NCBI GenBank assembly: GCA_032716605.1 | Contig: CM064492.1 | Location: 53,746,084-53,810,083 of the forward strand | DNA length: 64,000 nucleotides | Direction: 5' to 3' | Origin: Paralithodes platypus | Taxonomy: Eukaryota > Arthropoda > Malacostraca > Decapoda > Lithodidae | Shown here: positions 31,861 to 44,560 of the stretch, piece by piece | Layout of the letters: the number at the start of each line of letters is the position of its first letter | How positions within the stretch are numbered: the first letter of the stretch is position 1 | Made by a program: the position numbers and the translations under genes | Notes under the pieces: generated by a model | What the model saw: the letters and a program-made list of their open reading frames with translations, nothing else | Databases searched by the model: none | Told to the model about the DNA's origin: nothing

Positions 31861-32290
31861 TCAAAAGGGTTGACGGAACACAATTATCTTTCCCGGGGAT
31901 GTTGTGGGGCAAATCGTCTTGCCCGGCGTGGGTGGAGATTCCTTCTTCTGGATGTCCTTCTTTAGCACAGCGATTCTTCTATTCTTAAGCTTTGCTCCTG
32001 TTGTAGATCCTCGTGGTGTTGTGGTGGATGTTGGTGTCTCCGTCTTTGTCTTTTCTTTCCTCGGTTCTTTTCGTTCCTTTCTCTTGCTTGTTTCTCCTTC
32101 TCCTTCTACTTTTTCGGTCTCTTCTATTTGGTGGTCTTTCCTTTTTCGTGGTATTTTACAAGTAGTAAATGCTTTCCAGTGTGATTGGTACTGACGTCTG
32201 GTGGAAAGAGTGTACTGATTAATAAATTTATTAGTCACGCTTTCCCCAAAAGGAGCTAACCATTTGGTCCTTTGAATGTCCACAATACAA
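31861..32290 (-). pseudogene. Tyrosine recombinase N-terminus with charged tail
   Basis: NKFINQYTLSTRRQYQSHWK resembles the N-terminal SAM-like DNA-binding domain of DIRS-type recombinases. After KIPRKRK the frame becomes a K/E/T-rich stretch (ETEKVEGEGETSKRKERKEP) and ends at 31861. No R...HxxR...Y catalytic set follows in any frame, so the enzyme is either truncated or its catalytic half has been lost. The reading frame is open upstream to 32823, but that part overlaps the RT tail in another frame. Confidence 0.6.
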
Positions 32291-32321
32291 AAGTGAGCAA
32301 GGTCTTTAGGTTGCCAATTGT

Positions 32322-34146
32322 CTACAAGTGGAAGTACGAGATCGGGAGTGACACCGGGTTCTCGCACCACGTCTTCAACTGGGAGTACCACACCTGAGCC
32401 GGCCAGAAGGGCGCGATCAGCGAGACTATGCCTCGATAATCGCGTAGTTCGTGAACTACTTGACACATGAGTGATGCGTCTGGTGGTAGAAACAGATAGA
32501 CGGAATTCGTCAGCAATGCGTCGGGACTCCCCGCCGGAGTGACTGCGGGTTAGGTAGAGAGGGAGTTTGTGGTTTTCCTCTGAAAGAATAAGTCCACTTG
32601 TGGATGGTATGGCTCTGCAATCATCTTTTGAAAGACAGTTTGCTTGAGCGTCCATTCTACTATTTTGCTCCATCTCTGTGACAGAGCATCTGCCCAGACG
32701 TTGGCCACGCCCGGCAGATAAGATGCGTGAAGATGAATGTTTAGCTTGTCGGCTAACACAAAAATCTTTTCCGACAACTCTAGCAACACTCGAGACCTCG
32801 TTGACCCTTGTTTCTGAATGCAAGACACTGCGTTCAGATTGTCCATCCGAAAGGCTATTGATTTCCCCTCCAATGTGGGATGGGACCGTGAGCCTGAAGG
32901 AAAATTAAGGGAACTAGTAACTTGATGTGAAACTCCTTGGATTGGGACCAAAGACCCTGACCTTGATGCCCGAGGTTTGACTGATAACCCCAACCCAACG
33001 TCCCTGAAGCATCGGTATCTACCCATACCGTAGGCGAAGGAGAAGTCCAAGTCATAATTGAATGCAATGTTTCCGGCCTTGCCCAGACCGCTAGTAAGTT
33101 GTAGATTAATTTCTGGATTTGCCACGATTTTTCCGCCGGCAACAGCGGAAAGTGTCTGTTTCCCTCCAAGATTAACCTTTTTACTTTCAACCGGCCCAAC
33201 TTTACAGTAAGTTGAATCCAGTTGAGAGAGCCGACAAGAGACTCCCACACCCTCCTCGTGGTAGTCAGGCTGTGAAGAAAAAGAAAAAAATTCTTGCGGA
33301 ATCTGTTCTGATTGTCCACACTCTGACTGAGGGTTAGGGGTGTTGTGTCCCACATCAGCCCTACCCACTGAATTACCCTTGTCGGGACAAGATTCGACTT
33401 TGCCAAGTTGATATTGAACCCCAAGGCTTTGACATGGTTTAGAATGGAATTGACATGGTTGAGGCATTGTATCTCGGATGCTACTACCACCAGCCAGTCG
33501 TCTAGGTACCACATTACCATGATCCCTTGTTTTAATAGTGGTAACAGAGCCTGTCGGACTAATTTGGTAAAGATTCTCTGTGTCAGGTTCAAACCGAAAG
33601 GCATCCGTTGAAAGACACAAGTCTGATGCTCGATCCTCATTGCGAGGAATTTTTGGAACCTTTTGTTTACCGGGACATGCCAATAGGCTTCCGTCAGGTC
33701 TAAAGAACACATCCAACCTTGCGGCGGAAGTGTTAACCTGATCTGATTCACAGTGAGCATCCTGAATGATGTGTTGTGAATGTAGTGATTCAGGTCTACG
33801 ACCGGCCTCATCTGAGCACTGTCCCTCTTAGGCACGAGAAAAAGTCTGGACGTGTAAACTGGGCAAGTTGGATTGACCGGGACAATGATAAGCTTGGTTA
33901 TCATTTCTTGGACTAGTGACTCCACCTCTAAAGAAACATTGATTGACTTCTAAAGGTTGACGTAAACGAGGTCGTCGGAGCCACCGCCAAGTGATGCCCT
34001 TGTGTACCACTGTCCCTGCCCAAGTCCGCCGGGGCCAAGCCCGGTGACACATCCGGAATGATCCAGTCACGCAACTGGACTTGTCCGGCAGAACTACCCT
34101 CGAATCCAACTCGCCCGTCACGGGCCCTGGGAGTGAGAGTGTTCAC
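32322..34146 (-). pseudogene. DIRS-like reverse transcriptase-RNase H, frameshifted
   Basis: RT frame 33925-32855: SRLFLVPKRD at residues 26-35, DLTEAYWHV at 76-84, PFGLN at 109-113, catalytic YLDDWL at 140-145, then RNase H start VWVDTDASGTLGWGYQ (D303, D305). The frame shifts near 32900. Frame 33716-32550 then carries the RNase H end (FRMDNLNAVSCIQKQGS, LPGVANVWADALSQ) and PQVDLF. A further shift gives 32516-32322 with SLIAPFWPAQVWYSQL. An N-terminal part (TWRWLRRPRLRQPL) lies in another frame at about 34121-33930. Key RT and RNase H residues survive; the protein cannot be made whole. Confidence 0.88.
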
Positions 34147-35009
34147 AGGTATATACGTGTAGTTAGCGGGTAGTATTTCCGAACGAATATATTTATAAAC
34201 CTTAAATGTAATATAGGAATATATATTACAAAGTATATAGATAAATCAACCCCAGGACAGAGTGTGTATGTTCTCTCGATACGAGCAACGATTGCTAGAA
34301 GACGAGAATAATTAATCTCGGAGGTTTACGTTAAATTGAACACATAACATAACCTTCACAATAATCACCAAATGCATAAGAATCACTAAAGCACTTAATT
34401 TGGGTTGAAGTACTGTATAGGAGAAAGCAGCCGTGAGAGATCTGGTCACACGTGACGACTATAGTGCGGTGTCTGTCTGCTTGTTTGCACCAGGGATAGA
34501 CGATACCTTCACACGGTATATATAGCTAGAAAGGGGCACTTCTAGCACAACACACTCTCTTGGTCCTCTTGGTCCTCTAGCACTCGTCGCAGCTTGTAGG
34601 ATACTTTTCAAGGGGATTTTGGCTAGCCCCTACGGAAGTATTCTCTGAGTTGACTTGGTCACGTATACTCCAACACAGAAAACCCGTGCTAGACAGTGAA
34701 TCAACTTTGCCTAACAATATCCTATTTTTGATCAGGTAGTATTAAACATTACAGCTATGAACATGGCTGATGTGTTTCGGAATATGAGAGGTATGAGAAT
34801 TATAATTTTTGAATTATTGCTCGGTTATCTAAAGTCTTAAAAATAGAGTACATACATGTTTATATGGGGAATGGTATCCTTTATTTATTTAATTTTAGAA
34901 GTAAGTCTTATATGGCTTGGATAAGACAGGATAAATAGTTTTACATTATTATAGCTTCTTACTATTTATGCGTTTCTATGCAATAGTTTGGCTGTTGGTT
35001 GGAATCTTC
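34147..35009. other. Non-coding stretch of the DIRS-like element
   Basis: AT-rich, between gag-like and RT frames. No open frame or repeat recognised. Confidence 0.5.
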
Positions 35010-35639
35010 TTATTGTAGTTGTTGCCTCACTTCGTAGTGGCCTTGGTTGGTATTTTCGTCTGGGTTGAGAGACGGAAAGGGAGGAGGCTGGTGGCGTATA
35101 TCCATAAAGTACGCCTCATCGTAATTTAAATCTGGTTCCTGTGGTGATGCTTGGTCTTTTGGTGTGAGCGGCCATGTTTTATTGACCGCCCGGGGGTAAT
35201 TAGCAAACGGGTTTCTAACCATATCCAGAACGTATTTTAAGGGGCCAGGTGAACCTTGTTTTCTATCTGGCTTCTGTAGGGGTGACTGGTGTAGGTGATT
35301 TTTGGTTTGGAGGGTAGACTTCTTGCTTCTTCTGCTGCTTATGGCCGCAATTTTGCAAGGTAATATTTGGACCTCTTCTGGTTGCGGGAACAGGTTCTTT
35401 ACTGCTGTTGGCTCATCTTCATCCAGCCCCGTCATCTCAATTTCTAATAAGGCCACCTGACACGTTGCTTCTTTGTGATTTAATAAACCATCACGAAGCC
35501 TAGTACAAACACCACATCGCTTAGTTAGCCAAAGTCCTCTAGAGCGATCAAGACACGTTACGCATTTAACATAGAGCTTATGGCTAAAGATCGGAATGTT
35601 CATGCACGTAGGTGTAGTACAAAGGGTAATGTAGTGCAT
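35010..35639 (-). CDS. Gag-like protein of the DIRS-like element (ORF1)
   Basis: A 209-aa open frame upstream of the RT on the same strand, in the position of ORF1 in DIRS-type elements. It has paired cysteines near the N-terminus (C7, C12, C26, C29, C42, C45: KCVTCL and KRCGVC), probably a zinc-binding knuckle, then a basic, Ser/Lys-rich middle (SSRRSKKS) and a proline-rich C-terminus (HQPPPFPS). The start at 35639 is the first Met; the true N-terminus may lie further upstream. The assignment rests on position and cysteine pattern, not on a matched family. Confidence 0.55.
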   Translation of the reverse strand: MHYITLCTTPTCMNIPIFSHKLYVKCVTCLDRSRGLWLTKRCGVCTRLRDGLLNHKEATCQVALLEIEMTGLDEDEPTAVKNLFPQPEEVQILPCKIAAISSRRSKKSTLQTKNHLHQSPLQKPDRKQGSPGPLKYVLDMVRNPFANYPRAVNKTWPLTPKDQASPQEPDLNYDEAYFMDIRHQPPPFPSLNPDENTNQGHYEVRQQLQ

Positions 35640-36572
35640 GATGTAATATACCCCCCGCCGGGTTCGGCCCCCAGTCTGAGGTGCCGCGATGACGGATTAA
35701 AAGTCTTCCCCACCATGTGAGGAGTTATTAAAGTATAGGCGAGTCATTCCGGCTCGGCCGGAATCCTGTTTGGAAGCCTTCCCCTTCCGCCGGGCATCCG
35801 ATAAAATAGCACTCGGCTATTTTCCGCCGGAAGAGTTGAACCAAACCTTTGTGTTTTCTAACTCGTTTGCAACAAGATAGCAAAACACAACACGTACATA
35901 TTTTATATCCATCAGGACGTCTCCTGACACCTTCACTTCATTTACAATAATTGTTATGAAAGAGAAGGTCACATCTTATGGCTACAATTATTATAATTAC
36001 CAAATTAATAATAATAACACATCCTAGCCATAAAATACCCCTACACAGAGGCTGGCCACGTGGCCTAGGGCAAGCAGCACGACGACTCAGCAATACTCTT
36101 ACCTCCAGGAAGAATCCAGTAGCCACCATCATCACGACGACCAGTGTGTAGGGAAAAAGACGACTCAGAAAACTATAGAAAGTTCTTCACCACGTGAAGC
36201 AACCCTTAAACTATAAAGTCTGCCGATGAAAACAAATATGCTTAGCCTACCAGAAAGGTAGCCGAAAAGCGGTGCCCTGTATAAATAAGCCTCCTAAAAT
36301 ACTAGTTAGGCTAAACTGAGAGCAGAAATAACAATAAAAACATGTTGGCCACATTCATAGAGGAACGAGGGAACGCCAGCTTAAGCACCCTTATAAAAAC
36401 ACACTCCTGGGGGCCATGCCAATTGGAACGCTTGACCTATCTAATCTAAACCTATTCTAGAACATCTCAGATAATATAAATGAGCAAATGACTCACTAGT
36501 AGAGACCATAGAATGCAGAATCAAGAGAGGTCGGAATCCCACATCCGTCGGCAACGGGCCCCAGAGTGAGAA
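35640..36572. other. Leader region upstream of the gag-like frame
   Basis: GC-richer segment (CCGCCGGGTTCGGCC, GGCTCGGCCGGAATCC, TTTTCCGCCGGAAGAG) with several short CCGG-containing dyads. No gene seen. It is probably the 5' untranslated part of the DIRS-like element. Confidence 0.45.
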
Positions 36573-37312
<740 letters not shown>

Positions 37313-37429
37313 CCTCTGGGCGAGGCACTTATCAAAACTCGTGGTTTTTAGTTGAGTTAATCAGAACAAAGGAGAGAAAAGAGGAAAAGAGGGTGTGTGA
37401 CGGGGGAGTGGGGGGGGAGGTACTTCTCT

Positions 37430-39240
37430 CCCTCACACCGGACTCCCTACCCCCACGCACCTGACTCACACATACACCTGACTCCCTACCCCGACATCTG
37501 ACTACCTACCCCGACATCTGACTCCCAACTCCCACACACATCTGACTCCCTACTCCCACACCTACACCTGACTCCCTACCCCCACACCTACACCTGACTC
37601 CCTACCCCCGACTCCCTACCCCCCCACACCTGACTCCCTACCCACACACACCTGACTCCCTACTCTCACACACACCTGACTCCATACTCCCACACACACC
37701 TGACTCCCTACTCCCACACACACCTGACTCCCTACTCTCAACACACCTGACTCCTTACTCCCACACACACACCTGACTCCCTACTCCCACACACACACCT
37801 GACTCCCTACTCCCCCACACACACACACCTGACTCCCTACTCCCACACACACACACACCTGACTACATACTCCAACACACACCTGACTCCCTACTCCCAC
37901 ACACACCTGACTCCCTACTCCCACACACACCTGACTCCCTACTCCCCCACACACACCTGACTCCTTACTCCCCCCCACAAACCTGACTCCCTACTCCCCC
38001 CCACACACCTGACTCCCTACTCCCCCACACACACCTGACTCCCTACTTACCCACACACACACCTGACTCCCTACTCCCCCCACACACACCTGACTCCCTT
38101 CTCACCCACACACACCTGACTCCCTACTCCCCCCATACACACCTGACTCCCTACTCCCCCCACACACACCTGACTCCCTACTCCCCCAACACACACCTGA
38201 CGCCCTACTCCCCCCACACACACCTGACTCCCTACTCACCCACACACACCTGACTCCCTACTCACCCACACACACACCTGACTCCCTACTCACCCACACA
38301 CACCTGACTCCCTACTCACCCACACACACCTGACTCCCTACTCACCCACACACACCTGACTCCCTACTCACCCACACACAGACTCCCTACTCCCCACACA
38401 AATTCACTCCCTACTCCCCACACACACAGCTGACTCCCTACTCCCCCCACACACACACCTGACTCCCTACTCCCCCACACACACACTTGACTCCCTACTC
38501 ACCCACACATACACCTGACTCCCTACTCACCCACACCTGACTCCCTACTCTCCCACACACCTGACTCCCTACTCCCTCCTAACTCCCTACTCCCACACAC
38601 ACCTGACTCCCTACTCACCCCACACACACCTGACTCGATCCCTACTCCCCCACACACACCTGACTCCCTACTCACCCACACACACCTGACTCCCTACTCA
38701 CCCACACACACACCTAACTCCCTACTCACCCACACACACACCTGACTCCCTACTCACTCACCCACACACACCTGACTCCCTACTCACCCACACACACCTG
38801 ACTCCCTACTCACCCACACACACACCTGACTCCCTACTCACCCACACACACCTGACTCCCTACCCACACACACACCTGACTCCCTACTCACCCACATACA
38901 CCTGACTCCCTACTCACCCACACACACCTGACTCCTCCCTACTCACCCACACACACACACACCTGACTCCCTACTCACCCACACACTCACCTGACTCCCT
39001 ACTCACTCACCCACACACACCTGACTCCCTACTCACCCACACACACCTGACTCCCTACTCACCCACACACACCTGACTCCCTACTCACCCACACACACAC
39101 CTGACTCCCTACTCACCCACACACACACCTGACTCCCTACTCACCCACATACACCTGACTCCCTACTCACCCACACACACCTGACTCCTCCCTACTCACC
39201 CACACACACACACACCTGACTCCCTACTCCCCCCACACAT
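37430..39240 (+). repeat. CA-rich ~24-bp minisatellite, main block
   Basis: About 75 units of CACCTGACTCCCTACT followed by CACC/CCCC and a variable CA run. Unit length 20-28 bp. Continues at 39699, 40701, 42010 and 44223 between inserted elements. Confidence 0.95.
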
Positions 39241-39248
39241 ACCTGACC

Positions 39249-39252
<4 letters not shown>

Positions 39253-39283
<31 letters not shown>

Positions 39284-39698
39284 TATTAAGGTGACAGTTA
39301 CAAAGTGGTGTACAATCTATCTTATTCTAGTTACATTGTAGTTTATCTTATTGTACCAGTACCTCCCTACAATCAACCTAGTTGTTCCCCAATTCGTCCC
39401 TCCGCCACGACCATTTCAAAGTCCAAGTCTCTCACTCTTGTCCTCTGTAGTGGGGAGGACCTTGTACCCCTGAGACATAGGAGTGCAGACCTGAGAAGAG
39501 AGAAAGAGAGCCGGCATCTCATCCAAGTTATGACTTGGCTTCTATGCTGGCGCTTTTTCTCCGATATTTGTTCAGCTAATCTGGCATAGAAGACACTTGC
39601 AGAAGGTCCCATACCTCCCGACGATGAGAAGACCAGAGGAGTAAAGCTTCCTTGATCCCTGTTCAAAATTCTTTCTTCATAAGCGCGTTTTTTCTCTT
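39253..39698 (-). mobile_element. Poly(A) non-LTR retroposon with 12-bp target duplication
   Basis: On the minus strand it ends in ~30 A residues (T run 39252-39282). Both flanks carry ACCTGACCCCCT (39241-39252 and 39699-39710). The unfilled version of the same site is at 41001-41012. It is 5'-truncated, 446 bp. Confidence 0.93.
39373..39666 (-). pseudogene. C-terminal fragment of a retrotransposon protein
   Basis: 97 aa reading GSFTPLVFSSSGGMGPSA, FYARLAEQISEKK, then W-RCRLSFSLLRSALLCLRG. I recognise this F-TPLV-S--GGMG ... LSFSLLRSA pattern as a recurrent C-terminal module of transposon-type polyproteins in invertebrate genomes, but cannot name the clade with certainty. The frame is open to its stop; the N-terminal part is missing by 5' truncation. 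Confidence 0.6.
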
Positions 39699-39806
39699 AC
39701 CTGACCCCCTACTCACCCACACATACACCTGACTCCCTACTCACCCACACACACACACATCTGACTCCCTACTCACCCACACACACACACACCTGACTCC
39801 CTACTC
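39699..39806 (+). repeat. CA-rich ~24-bp minisatellite, between insertions
   Basis: Four to five units between the poly(A) retroposon and LINE copy 5. Confidence 0.95.
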
Positions 39807-40700
39807 ACAAAGGAGTACAAAGGAAGTCAAGCAACAACAGATCTAGTGACCCTTCTAGGTTGCTAGTCCTCCAAAACACTGAGGATCAAGTGTCCAAACA
39901 GTGGTTTAAAGTGGGTAAGGGAACATTGGAAAGGGAATTACTGCCCTGGAACTAATGTCCGTGGCAGGATTAGGAAGTTAGTAGGGAACAGATGGGTTAG
40001 TAACTGAGGGGGGGATAAAATAAAGTTATTCATTTACAAACGCAGTCAGTCGCGGGTTTGAAGCGAGATATTTGTCTAGGCGGAGTTTAAATGAATCAAC
40101 GGTGCTGCAGTCTATAACGTTTCGGGGAAGCCCATTCCACAAGTTGACAACTCGATTGAAGAAGAAATTCTTAGATTCGTGTGAGTTAAAAGATTTACCA
40201 ATAATTTTGCAACCGTTTCCCCGCGTGTAATTAGATTGGTCGATAGTGAAGTACTTACTACAGTCCATATTGTCGATGCCTTTGATGATTTTGAACACTT
40301 GAATTAAGTCACCTCTTAATCTGCGCTGGGTTAAAGGAAATAGATTTAAATATCTAAGACGCTCTTCGTATGGTTTGTTCTTTAGGCTAGGTATCATTTT
40401 GGTAACTCTACGTTGAACTCGTTCTAGCTTGTTTATATCTTTTTGGTAATAAGGGCACCAGGATTGAACGCAGTATTCCAGAAGAGGGCGGACTAAGGAA
40501 TTGTAAAGGGTTAGGATAACTTCTTTGGATTTATGCTCAAATGACCTGCCTATAAAGCCAATTATTTTGTTTGCCTTCTTAACAACTTCTGAACATTGTT
40601 GACTCGGTTTTAGGTTACTCGATATTGTTACTCCCAGATCGGTTTCTCTGTTTACATTCTTAAGCTGAGTGCCATTCATCGAATAGTTTGCTTTCTCATT
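39807..40700 (-). mobile_element. CR1-like LINE copy 5, 5'-truncated
   Basis: Same 3' end as the others; junction GTG shared with the minisatellite. Truncated after GAATAGTTTGCTTTCTCATT. Copy 6 is truncated at the same base and followed by the same unusual array units, so the two arose by duplication. Confidence 0.93.
40026..40700 (-). pseudogene. LINE RT C-terminal domain (copy 5)
   Basis: One open frame from RNEKANYSMNGTQLK to LASNPRLTAFVNE. Catalytic RT is absent. The initial MCVW of the frame comes from minisatellite. Confidence 0.9.
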
Positions 40701-41106
40701 TCTCATCCACACACACACACACCTGACTCCCTACTCACCCACACACACACTTGACTGCCTACTCCCCCCCCACACACACCTACCTCCCTACTCACCCACA
40801 CACACACACACACCTGACTCCCTATTCACCCACACACCTGACTCCCTACTCACCCACACACACACCTGACTCCCTACTCACCCACACACACACCTGACTC
40901 CCTACTCACCCACATACACCTGACTCCCTACTCACCCACACACACCTGACTCCCTACTCACCCACACACACACACCTGACTCCCTACTCCCCCCACATAT
41001 ACCTGACCCCCTACTCACCCACACATACACCTGACTCCCTACTCACCCACACACACACACCTGACTCCCTACTCACCCACACACACACACACCTGACTCC
41101 CTACTC
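40701..41106 (+). repeat. CA-rich ~24-bp minisatellite, between copies 5 and 6
   Basis: Carries rare unit variants (CTTGACTGCCTACTCC, CCTACCTCCCTACTCA) also present after copy 6, and the empty retroposon site at 41001-41012. Confidence 0.95.
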
Positions 41107-42009
41107 ACAAAGGAGTACAAAGGAAATCAAGCAACAACAGATCTAGTGACCCTTCTAGGTTGCTTGTCCTCCAATACACTGAGGATCAAGTGTCCAAACA
41201 GTGGTTTAAAGTGGGTAAGGGAACATTGGAAAGGGAATTACTGCCCTGGAACTAATATCAGTGGCAGGATTAGGAAGTTAGTAGGGAACAGATGGGTTAG
41301 TAACTGAGGGGGGGATAAAATAAAGTTATTCATTTACAAACGCAGTCAGTCGCGGGTTTGATGCGAGATATTTGTCTAGGCGGAGTTTAAATGAATCAAC
41401 GGTGCTGCAGTCTATAACGTTTCGGGGAAGCCCATTCCACAAGTTGACAACTCGATTGAAGAAGAACTTCTTAGATTCGTGTGAGTTAAAAGATTTACCA
41501 ATAATTTTGCAACCGTTTCCCCGCGTGTAATTAGATTGGTCGATAGTGAAGTACTTACTACAGTCCATATTGTCGATGCCTTTGATGATTTTGAACACTT
41601 GAATTAAGTCACCTCTTAATCTGCGCTGGGTTAAAGGAAATAGATTTAATCTCTAAGACGCTCTTCGTATGGTTTGTTCTTTAGGCTAGGTATCATTTTG
41701 GTAACTCTACGTTGAACTCGTTGAACTCGTTCTAGCTTATTTATATCTTTTTGGTAATAAGGGCACCAGGATTGAACGCAGTATTCCAGAAGAGGGCGGA
41801 CTAAGGAATTGTAAAGGGTTAGGATAACTTCTTTGGATTTATGCTCAAATGACCTGCCTATAAAGCCAATTATTTTGTTTGCCTTCTTAACAACTTCTGA
41901 ACATTGTTGACTCGGTTTTAGGTTACTCGATATTGTTACTCCCAGATCGGTTTCTCTGTTTACATTCTTAAGCTGAGTGCCATTCATCGAATAGTTTGCT
42001 TTCTCATTT
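41107..42009 (-). mobile_element. CR1-like LINE copy 6, duplicate of copy 5
   Basis: Same truncation point and flanks as copy 5. Private changes include a 9-bp in-frame duplication (GTTGAACTC) near 41709-41726 and a 1-nt loss near 41650. Confidence 0.93.
41326..42008 (-). pseudogene. LINE RT C-terminal domain (copy 6), frameshifted
   Basis: Frames 42026-41646 and 41598-41326. The duplication adds VQR to give LERVQRVQRRV. A missing A in TAGATTTAATCTC breaks the frame. Confidence 0.9.
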
Positions 42010-42207
42010 CTCACCCACACACACACAAACCTGACTCCCTACTCACCCAAACACACACTTGACTGCCTACTCCCCCCCCCCCCCCACACACCTACCTCCC
42101 TACTCACCCACACACACACACACCTGACTCCCTACTCACCCACACACACCTGACTCCCTACTCAACCACACACACACCTGACTCCCTACTCCCCCCACAC
42201 ACACCTA
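42010..42207 (+). repeat. CA-rich ~24-bp minisatellite, between copies 6 and 7
   Basis: Eight units including the rare variants shared with 40701-40800. Confidence 0.95.
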
Positions 42208-44222
42208 AGACTTTTTGTTTAAAGTAAAAAGACCCTAGAGTTACATATTGCGAATCAAAGTAAAACAAACCCGAAAGAATTCTATAGTTATATCAGAAAG
42301 AAAAAAGTAGTTACTTCAACTGTTGGACCGTTAGTCGATGCAAATGGAGAATACACCAAAGACGAAGTACAAATGAGTAATTCCCTCAATACCTTCTTTG
42401 CATCAGTTTTTACAACCGAAGACCTCAGTGATATCCCTACACCATCGCCGATTCAGATTGATAATTCAGATGTTCTAAGCAATATCACCGTTACAGAGTG
42501 AGAAGTATTGAATTGTTTAGATAAACTCAAGGTAAATAAAACTCCTGGACCTGATACAATCTTGCCTAGAGTTCTAAAGGAAGCTAAGGATGAGCTCTCC
42601 AAACCACTGACATTACTATTCAATAAATCCTTGCAGTCTGGAACTATGCCTGATCAGTGGAAGATAGCCAACGTAACACCGATATTCAAAAAAGGCAGCA
42701 AATCCCTACCCAGTAACTATCGTCCTATTAGCTTAACCTCAGTTGTATGTAAAATGCTAGAAACGGTCATAAGAGACAGACTCGTAAATCACTTAGAGGT
42801 AACATACTTAAAGATACTCAACACGGCTTTCGTAAAAAACGTTCCTGTTTAACAAACCTCTTAGACTTCTTCCACGATATCCTCAACCTCTACGATGAGA
42901 GTAAAGCTGTAGATATTATATACCTTGATTTTCAAAAGGCCTTTGACAAAGTTCCCCACAAACGTTTACTGCTAAAACTAAAAGCGCATAGAATACAAGA
43001 CGGTGTGTTGAAATGGATAGAAAATTGGCTCAGCGACAGAAAGCAAAGAGTAGTCATAAACGGTAAGGCATCTAAATGGACCAATGTAAGTAGCGGGGTA
43101 CCCCAGGGATCGGTACTAGGACCAATTCTCTTTCTAATTTACATCAACGACATAGATGAGGGTCTCACCTGTACAATCTCAAAATTTGCTGACGATACAA
43201 AAATTGCAAATAGCGTACTCTCAAAAGAACAAGTTGACGATATGCAACACAATCTAGATAAATTGTCACATTGGGCCCAAATTTGGCAATGAGTTTCAAT
43301 GCGGATAAATGTAAAGTACTACATATCGGATACCTAAATGAGAAAGCAAACTATTCGATGAATGGCACTCAGCTTAAGAATGTAAACAGAGAAACCGATC
43401 TGGGAGTAACAATATCGAGTAACCTAAAACCGAGTCAACAATGTTCAGAAGTTGTTAAGAAGGCAAACAAAATAATTGGCTTTATAGGCAGGTCATTTGA
43501 GCATAAATCCAAAGAAGTTATCCTAACCCTTTACAATTCCTTAGTCCGCAATCTTCTGGAATACTGCGTTCAATCCTGGTGCCCTTATTACCAAAAAGAC
43601 ATAAACAAGCTAGAACGAGTTCAACGTAGAGTTACCAAAATGATACCTAGCCTAAAGAACAAACCATACGAAGAGCGTCTTAGAGAATTAAATCTATTTC
43701 CTTTAACCCAGCGCAGATTAAGAGGTGACTTAATTCAAGTGTTAAAAATCATCAAAGGCATCGACAATATGAACTGTAGTAAGTACTTCACTATCGACCA
43801 ATCTCATTACACGCGGGGAAACGGTTGCAAAATTATTGGTAAATCTTTTAACTCACACGAATCTAAGAATTTCTTCTTCAATCGAGTCTACAACTTGTGG
43901 AATGGGCTTCCCCGAGACGTTATAGACTGCAGCACCGTTGATTCATTTAAACTCCGCCTAGACAAATATCTCGCATCAAACCCGCGACTGACTGCGTTTG
44001 TAAATGAAGAACTTTATTTTATCCTCCCCTCAGTTACTAACCCATATGTCCCCTACTAACTTCCTAGTCCTGCCACGGACATTAGTTCCAGGGCAGTAGT
44101 TCCCTTTCCAATGTTCCCTTACCCACTCTACACCACTGTTTGGACACTTGATCCTCAGTGTTTTGGAGGACAAGCAGCCTAGAAGGGTCACTAGATCTGT
44201 TGTTGCTTGATTTCCTTTGTAC
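42208..44222 (+). mobile_element. CR1-like LINE copy 7, opposite strand
   Basis: Plus orientation; 5'-truncated in the linker before the RT. The 5' junction carries a small inverted repeat (CTAAGACTTTTTGTTT facing AAAGTAAAAAGACCCTAG). The 3' end is TTTCCTTTGTAC joined to CTGACTCCC of the array with a shared AC; only one decamer is present. Confidence 0.93.
42225..44059 (+). pseudogene. LINE reverse transcriptase (copy 7), broken
   Basis: Covers NQSKTNPKEFYSYIRKKK to LASNPRLTAFVNE with [31 protein letters not shown] and FADDT. Breaks: a CGA-to-TGA stop at 42499-42501, a 4-nt loss near 42799, and a 1-nt loss near 43290. The normal stop is altered, so the last frame runs on to 44059. Confidence 0.92.
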
Positions 44223-44560
44223 CTGACTCCCTACTCCCCCCACACACACCTGACTCCCTTCTCACCCACACACACACCTGACTCCCTACTCCCCCCCCCA
44301 CACACACCTGACCTCTTACTCCCCCCTACACACACCTGACTCTCTACTCCCCCCACACACACCTGACTCCCTACTCCCCCTACACACACCTGACTCCCTA
44401 CCCCACACACACCCGACTCCCTACTCACCCACACACACACCTGACTCCCTACTCACCCACACACACACCTGACTCCCTACTCACCCACACACACCTGACT
44501 CCCTACTCCCCCACACACACCTGACTCTCTACTCCCCCACACACACCTGACTCCCTACTC
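44223..44560 (+). repeat. CA-rich ~24-bp minisatellite, right end
   Basis: About 14 units; the array ends at about 44560 and passes into CTC-rich DNA. Confidence 0.95.

Larger units (their letters stand above)
31800..36572 (-). mobile_element. DIRS-like tyrosine-recombinase retrotransposon, decayed
   Basis: Gene order on the minus strand is gag-like (35639-35010), RT plus RNase H (about 34146-32322), then the start of a tyrosine recombinase (about 32290-31861). The RT motif YLDDWLV, the RNase H type and the tail motif (IAPFWPAQVWY) fit DIRS/Ngaro-type elements, which integrate with a recombinase rather than an integrase. All regions are frameshifted and the recombinase catalytic half is absent. 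Outer limits are uncertain; rep-R copies in inverted orientation lie at 28797 and 36573 and could be its terminal repeats. Confidence 0.78.

Noticed and set aside
33828..34146. A separate gene upstream of the DIRS-like RT
   Set aside because: Read across frames it looks like the N-terminal part of the same RT region (TWRWLRRPRLRQPL), not an independent gene.
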